Source: Bifidobacterium breve
GTDB taxonomy: Bacteria; Actinomycetota; Actinomycetes; S36-B12
Length of the DNA stretch: 8,580 nt
Assembly (NCBI GenBank): GCA_945885645.1
Contig: CAMCYV010000053.1
Span: 1 to 8,580, forward strand
Reading direction: 5' to 3'
The notes beneath the pieces are model-generated. The model made no database searches and had not been told where the DNA came from. It worked only from the letters and a program-made list of their open reading frames with translations. The translations under genes and the position numbers were made by a program. Below are positions 6,291 through 8,580 of this stretch, piece after piece; position 1 is the first letter of the stretch; each line of letters opens with the position of its first letter.

Positions 6291-6755
6291 TCAATCAACG
6301 GGACTGAGTGGATTCACGCTATTTACCTGTGTGAATATTTCAAAGTCTGAATCAGCCGTGAAAACAGTGCCGCCGTGCTCAATTGCCAGTGCAGCAATGT
6401 GTGCATCATTCAGAAGATTATGACGCTTGTGGTCAGCTTCCCGCGTTTCCCCGGGAATCCCTATTGTCAGGAGCGTGCGAACCCGGTGAAGGTGTCCCGC
6501 TGTCGGATTCAGGAAGTCGACCTGCGGATAGGACAGCCACCCCTCCACGAGCTCCAATCCTTGCTCCATGGTTAAAGGTTTTTCGAACAGTGAATCATTG
6601 GTGAGAATGCGAACACAGGCAAGAGCGGAAATCCATGGGATACCGATGGGCTCATCTGCATTGAGCGCGTTGCGCCACCAGATCGACGCTTTTTCAAAGT
6701 GGGGCGAGCCTTCATTGACAGCGTAAATCAGAATATTGGTGTCAATGACTTTCAT
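6291..6755 (-). CDS. vapC: PIN-domain ribonuclease toxin (VapC family)
   Basis: A 154-residue single PIN domain, the usual size of a VapC toxin, a metal-dependent RNase that blocks translation when freed from its antitoxin. MKVIDTNILIYAVNEGSPHFEKA (1-23) gives the first catalytic Asp (Asp5), and NLLNDAHIAALAIEHGGTVFTADSDF (113-138) gives Asp117 and Asp135/Asp137. The Glu that many PIN domains carry around residue 45 is not evident: the segment reads WISALACVRIL. My recollection is that a large actinobacterial VapC subgroup also has a hydrophobic residue there, so this need not mean inactivity. The gene follows the ribbon-helix-helix antitoxin by 12 bp, with GAGG as a likely ribosome binding site in that gap, giving the classic antitoxin-first operon. 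No other genes are linked. The RNA target is unknown. Confidence 0.85.
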   Translation of the reverse strand: MKVIDTNILIYAVNEGSPHFEKASIWWRNALNADEPIGIPWISALACVRILTNDSLFEKPLTMEQGLELVEGWLSYPQVDFLNPTAGHLHRVRTLLTIGIPGETREADHKRHNLLNDAHIAALAIEHGGTVFTADSDFEIFTQVNSVNPLSPVD

Positions 6756-6767
6756 GACAGCCTCACA

Positions 6768-7040
6768 TCACGAACTCTGATCATTTTGTGCACTGACACG
6801 TAGATACCGATCTACTTCATCATCGAAGACAAGTTCCGAAGAGAGCGATGACTGCGTTATCTCTTGGCCAAGATTTACCGACCGCGGAAATATCTCACCC
6901 TCAACTACTGGCTCAATTGTCCTTCGAAGACCTTTTCGAAGGAGGGCATTCACCGTTTCTTTGAAACTCATGTCATTTTGATGTGCATAGTTCTTCACAG
7001 CCATGGCGACATCGTTGTCCAAAGTGAGGGTAGTTCGCAT
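6768..7040 (-). CDS. vapB: Ribbon-helix-helix antitoxin (VapB family)
   Basis: A 90-residue protein expected to bind and neutralise the VapC encoded just downstream and to repress the shared promoter. The N-terminal MRTTLTLDNDVAMAVKNYAHQNDMSFKETVNALLRKGL (1-38) is a typical ribbon-helix-helix DNA-binding unit, with the beta strand at 2-8 and two helices after. The remaining polar, acidic tail, including SSELVFDDEVDRYLRVSAQ, would be the toxin-binding part. ATG 7040 is chosen because the family consensus starts at this Met. ATG 7064 would add eight residues (MSTGYSSH), and neither has a good Shine-Dalgarno, so the start could move. Autoregulation is typical of the family; no operator is proven here. 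Confidence 0.82.
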   Translation of the reverse strand: MRTTLTLDNDVAMAVKNYAHQNDMSFKETVNALLRKGLRRTIEPVVEGEIFPRSVNLGQEITQSSLSSELVFDDEVDRYLRVSAQNDQSS

Positions 7041-7278
7041 ATGTGAACTGTAGCCTGTGGACATCAAAACATCAATATGTGATCCTAATGATTTTCGAAA
7101 CGCCGATCGTGGGGGTTCATCGGCATGTCCGAGCAGTGCAAACCTTCATTTTGATGACCACCTTTCGCACATTCAAACAAGCACTTTCATTCAAAATCAC
7201 ATCGAAGAGCGCACTGAGGTTTTGCACACACCCGAGGTTACGCACTTGGTTATGCACTAAGTTCTTCACACACCTCCT
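7041..7278. other. AT-rich intergenic region without a gene
   Basis: There are 238 bp between the antitoxin start and the tRNA. Open frames here are short and not protein-like. It must contain the vapBC promoter (reading left) and the tRNA promoter (reading right). A TAAGTT hexamer at 7258-7263, about 15 bp before the tRNA, could be the -10 of the latter; the -35 is unclear. It is noticeably more AT-rich than the left third of the window. Confidence 0.5.
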
Positions 7279-7354
7279 GGCCCCGTAGCTCAGGGGATAG
7301 AGCGTCGGTTTCCTAAACCGTGCGTCGCATGTTCGAATCATGCCGGGGCCACCA
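7279..7354 (+). tRNA. tRNA-Arg (anticodon CCU, codon AGG)
   Basis: A complete cloverleaf. Acceptor GGCCCCG pairs with CGGGGCC, D arm GCTC/GAGC closes an 8-nt loop, and anticodon loop TTCCTAA places CCT at 7312-7314. T arm GCATG/CATGC surrounds TTCGAAT. A discriminator A follows, and the CCA end is encoded (7352-7354). The top of the anticodon stem (27-43) is a U-U mismatch; the other four pairs hold. The tRNA reads AGG, a rare codon in GC-rich actinobacteria. Its gene stands alone. Confidence 0.96.
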
Positions 7355-7358
7355 GATA

Positions 7359-7375
7359 GTTGGAAGCATTCCAAC
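7359..7375. terminator. Small hairpin just after the tRNA, possible weak terminator
   Basis: GTTGGAA-GCA-TTCCAAC is a perfect 7-bp stem with a 3-nt loop, 4 bp after the tRNA CCA. A short TTTT comes only about 6 bases later, so it is not a classical intrinsic terminator. It could still mark the 3' end of the tRNA precursor or guide its processing. Confidence 0.3.
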
Positions 7376-7391
7376 ATGGCATTTTGTGAAC

Positions 7392-7946
7392 TTAGGCTTC
7401 CACTTCTCCGGACCTAGCTGTTATCAACGCTGCGTCAATTCCTAAACCTTCTTGGTCACGAATTAGTCGATAGTCGAGAACGGTGACTTTCTGGCCTGTC
7501 AAAGCTACCTGAAGGTAAATAATATTATCGCTTTCAATGCAACTATTAAAGGAGATTTTAGGTGATTCGAGCAGGAAGGAATAATCTTCTTTGATAATGC
7601 TACGGAATTCCTTTAACGTCACTGCCTCTCGAAACTGAACAGACGCATACTCTCGTGCTTCCTTAAATCGCCCTAAATTGAACTCATTTATTTGCCCCTT
7701 AATCACTTCTTCTGCCTCGGAGTAAGAACGAGCCGAGCATGCATCCGTAACCACGGGCGGATCAGCTGTTTCGGGCGAAACACTTGGTTCGGGCGAAACA
7801 CTTGGTTCGGGCGAAACACTTGGTTGGACAGGAGACTCTGAAATGCTCTGTTCCGCTTTAGTTTCGGTAGCCGCAGGCGCTGAACACCCGGTGCCTATCA
7901 AGGCGCATCCCAAGAAAATAGCCGCGGATATCACTGTCTGCTTCAT
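7392..7946 (-). CDS. Putative lipoprotein with DUF4864-like domain
   Basis: A 184-residue protein. Residues 1-20 are a lipoprotein-like signal (MKQTVISAAIFLGCALIGTG) with Cys21 as the likely lipidated residue; GTGC is a looser lipobox than the usual L-x-G-C. A proline/serine/glutamate linker follows (about 32-63), built on three exact copies of an 18-bp unit encoding SVSPEP or close. The folded part (about 70-184) contains IKGQINEFNLGRFKEAREYAS, EFRSIIKEDYSFLLESP and a closing VLDYRLIRDQEGLGIDAALI, resembling DUF4864, a domain of unknown function in secreted proteins; the assignment is from pattern memory. Cys70 and Cys136 may form a disulfide. The ATG at 7946 begins the signal sequence; upstream in-frame codons are not protein-like, and no good ribosome binding site is seen. 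AT-rich codon use differs from genes at the left edge. It probably sits on the outer face of the membrane. Confidence 0.72.
   Translation of the reverse strand: MKQTVISAAIFLGCALIGTGCSAPAATETKAEQSISESPVQPSVSPEPSVSPEPSVSPETADPPVVTDACSARSYSEAEEVIKGQINEFNLGRFKEAREYASVQFREAVTLKEFRSIIKEDYSFLLESPKISFNSCIESDNIIYLQVALTGQKVTVLDYRLIRDQEGLGIDAALITARSGEVEA
7770..7823 (-). repeat. Triple 18-bp tandem repeat inside the lipoprotein linker
   Basis: On the plus strand TTCGGGCGAAACACTTGG occurs three times without a mismatch (7770-7787, 7788-7805, 7806-7823). Each unit is six codons, so copy-number change would not break the frame. It encodes the SVSPEP-type linker of the lipoprotein. Perfect identity suggests recent expansion or slippage. 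Confidence 0.95.
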
Positions 7947-8251
7947 GGAAACCCAACCAGAGGGAGAATGCCGCGACCCATGGCGTGACTCTAGCAGAAG
8001 TAAGCACACATGCTCATCCATTATTTCGTGCCTAAATGGTGTGCGAATCAATTCGTTGAGGTGGAGTAAAACTCTCGAGGTTCACACCCGTCTGACTATA
8101 TTCTCAACAAGACAGGGTTTGCTCCTCTGAGAGTGTCGGCGGAAACCAGCATGAATCCAAACCCACAGTAGTTTCACAGGATCAACTCAGATCGTTCCCA
8201 GACTCACAGTCAATAGTGCGGTCCACAGGAAAAACTATCTGAGGAGAGAAT
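7947..8251. other. Divergent intergenic region between the lipoprotein and DUF1996 genes
   Basis: About 305 bp with no protein-like frame of its own. It holds the control regions of both divergent genes. At its right end GAGGAG (8241-8246) is a good ribosome binding site for the DUF1996 gene, 5 nt before the ATG. I could not place a -10/-35 pair with confidence on either strand, nor find a terminator or a strong dyad. Confidence 0.5.
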
Positions 8252-8580
8252 ATGAAAAAACTATTAAGGGGGGTGGTGCTCACCGGTGCCACCCTCTCAG
8301 TACTAGCAGCAGGGATGTCCGCTGCAAGCGCCGCACATAACCCGGGCCCAAACCAGAATAATCAGGCTCGCAATGGCGCTGGAAACGGTTTCACCGTCAC
8401 ATGCGACTTCAGCCATTCAGCTCGAGTTGATCCAATCGTGATGCCAGGCATGGCCACGATGAGCCACCTACATGAGTTCTTTGGAAACACGACAACAAAT
8501 GAGAACTCAACTGGGGCATCACTTCTTGCAGGTGGGACCACCTGCAACGATCAAAATAATCTCTCGGCGTACTGGTTCCC
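8252..8580 (+). CDS. Secreted DUF1996 domain protein (5' part, runs off window)
   Basis: An ATG preceded by GAGGAG opens a frame that is still open at the window end (109 complete codons). Residues 1-27 are a Sec signal peptide (MKKLLRGVVLTGATLSVLAA, cleavage likely after ASA at 25-27). A short Asn/Gly/Pro-rich linker follows. The start of a DUF1996 domain comes next: FTVTCDFSHSARVDPIVMPG (47-66), SHLHEFFGNT (71-80), GGTTCNDQNNLSAYWF (94-109). The DPIVMPG, HLHEFFGN and SAYW landmarks are characteristic. The domain is common in secreted fungal and actinobacterial proteins and its function is not established. Cys51 and Cys98 could form a disulfide. The rest of the domain is beyond the window. 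Confidence 0.88.
   Translation, partial: MKKLLRGVVLTGATLSVLAAGMSAASAAHNPGPNQNNQARNGAGNGFTVTCDFSHSARVDPIVMPGMATMSHLHEFFGNTTTNENSTGASLLAGGTTCNDQNNLSAYWF

Noticed and set aside
7117..7377. Minus-strand open frame of 86 codons containing GMIRTCDARFRKPTLYPLSYGA
   Set aside because: This is the antisense translation of the tRNA-Arg gene, a well-known kind of false protein in databases. It is not a gene.
7770..7823. Triple repeat as a CRISPR array
   Set aside because: The units are adjacent with no spacers, only 18 bp long, and in frame in a coding sequence.
8362..8547. A 61-codon minus-strand frame
   Set aside because: It lies antisense inside the DUF1996 coding region, whose plus-strand frame has clear family motifs.

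Overview
The window looks like chromosomal DNA from an actinobacterium. The reasons are its moderate-to-high GC, several genes with no Shine-Dalgarno sequence and starts that fit leaderless transcription, a tRNA-Arg that encodes its own CCA, and proteins that resemble actinobacterial families: an SRPBCC protein, a two-helix membrane protein of unknown function, and a VapBC pair. I cannot name the genus from the sequence alone. By eye, the left third (1 to about 3400) is the most GC-rich, and the part right of about 7040 is clearly AT-richer.

Left block, 1-3373: the edge of a cell-surface polysaccharide locus. It holds the 3' part of a PAPS-dependent sulfotransferase (+), an exported heparinase II/III-like polysaccharide lyase (-), and a nucleotide-sugar 6-dehydrogenase of the UDP-GlcNAc/UDP-ManNAc type (+). 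The sulfotransferase and lyase genes converge and overlap by 44 bp. The lyase and dehydrogenase genes diverge with only 18 bp between start codons and no ribosome binding sites. Together they suggest a sulfated, uronate-containing polysaccharide that is made and trimmed by this locus (inference).

Middle block, 3374-6220: unlinked housekeeping-type genes. After a 192-bp stretch with no convincing gene come an SRPBCC/polyketide-cyclase-like protein (-), a TRIC/UPF0126 membrane protein (+), a strong bidirectional terminator, a two-TM membrane protein of unknown function (-), and a Prx5-type peroxiredoxin (+). The space before the peroxiredoxin gene holds two inverted-repeat structures of unknown role.

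Right block, 6291-8580: a VapB-VapC type II toxin-antitoxin operon (-), a tRNA-Arg(CCU) (+), an AT-rich DUF4864-like putative lipoprotein with an in-frame triple 18-bp repeat (-), and the 5' part of a secreted DUF1996 protein (+) that runs off the window. No CRISPR array, transposase, integrase or clear attachment site was seen. The most unusual features are the sulfation/lyase/uronate combination, the back-to-back leaderless starts and the compound palindrome before the peroxiredoxin gene.
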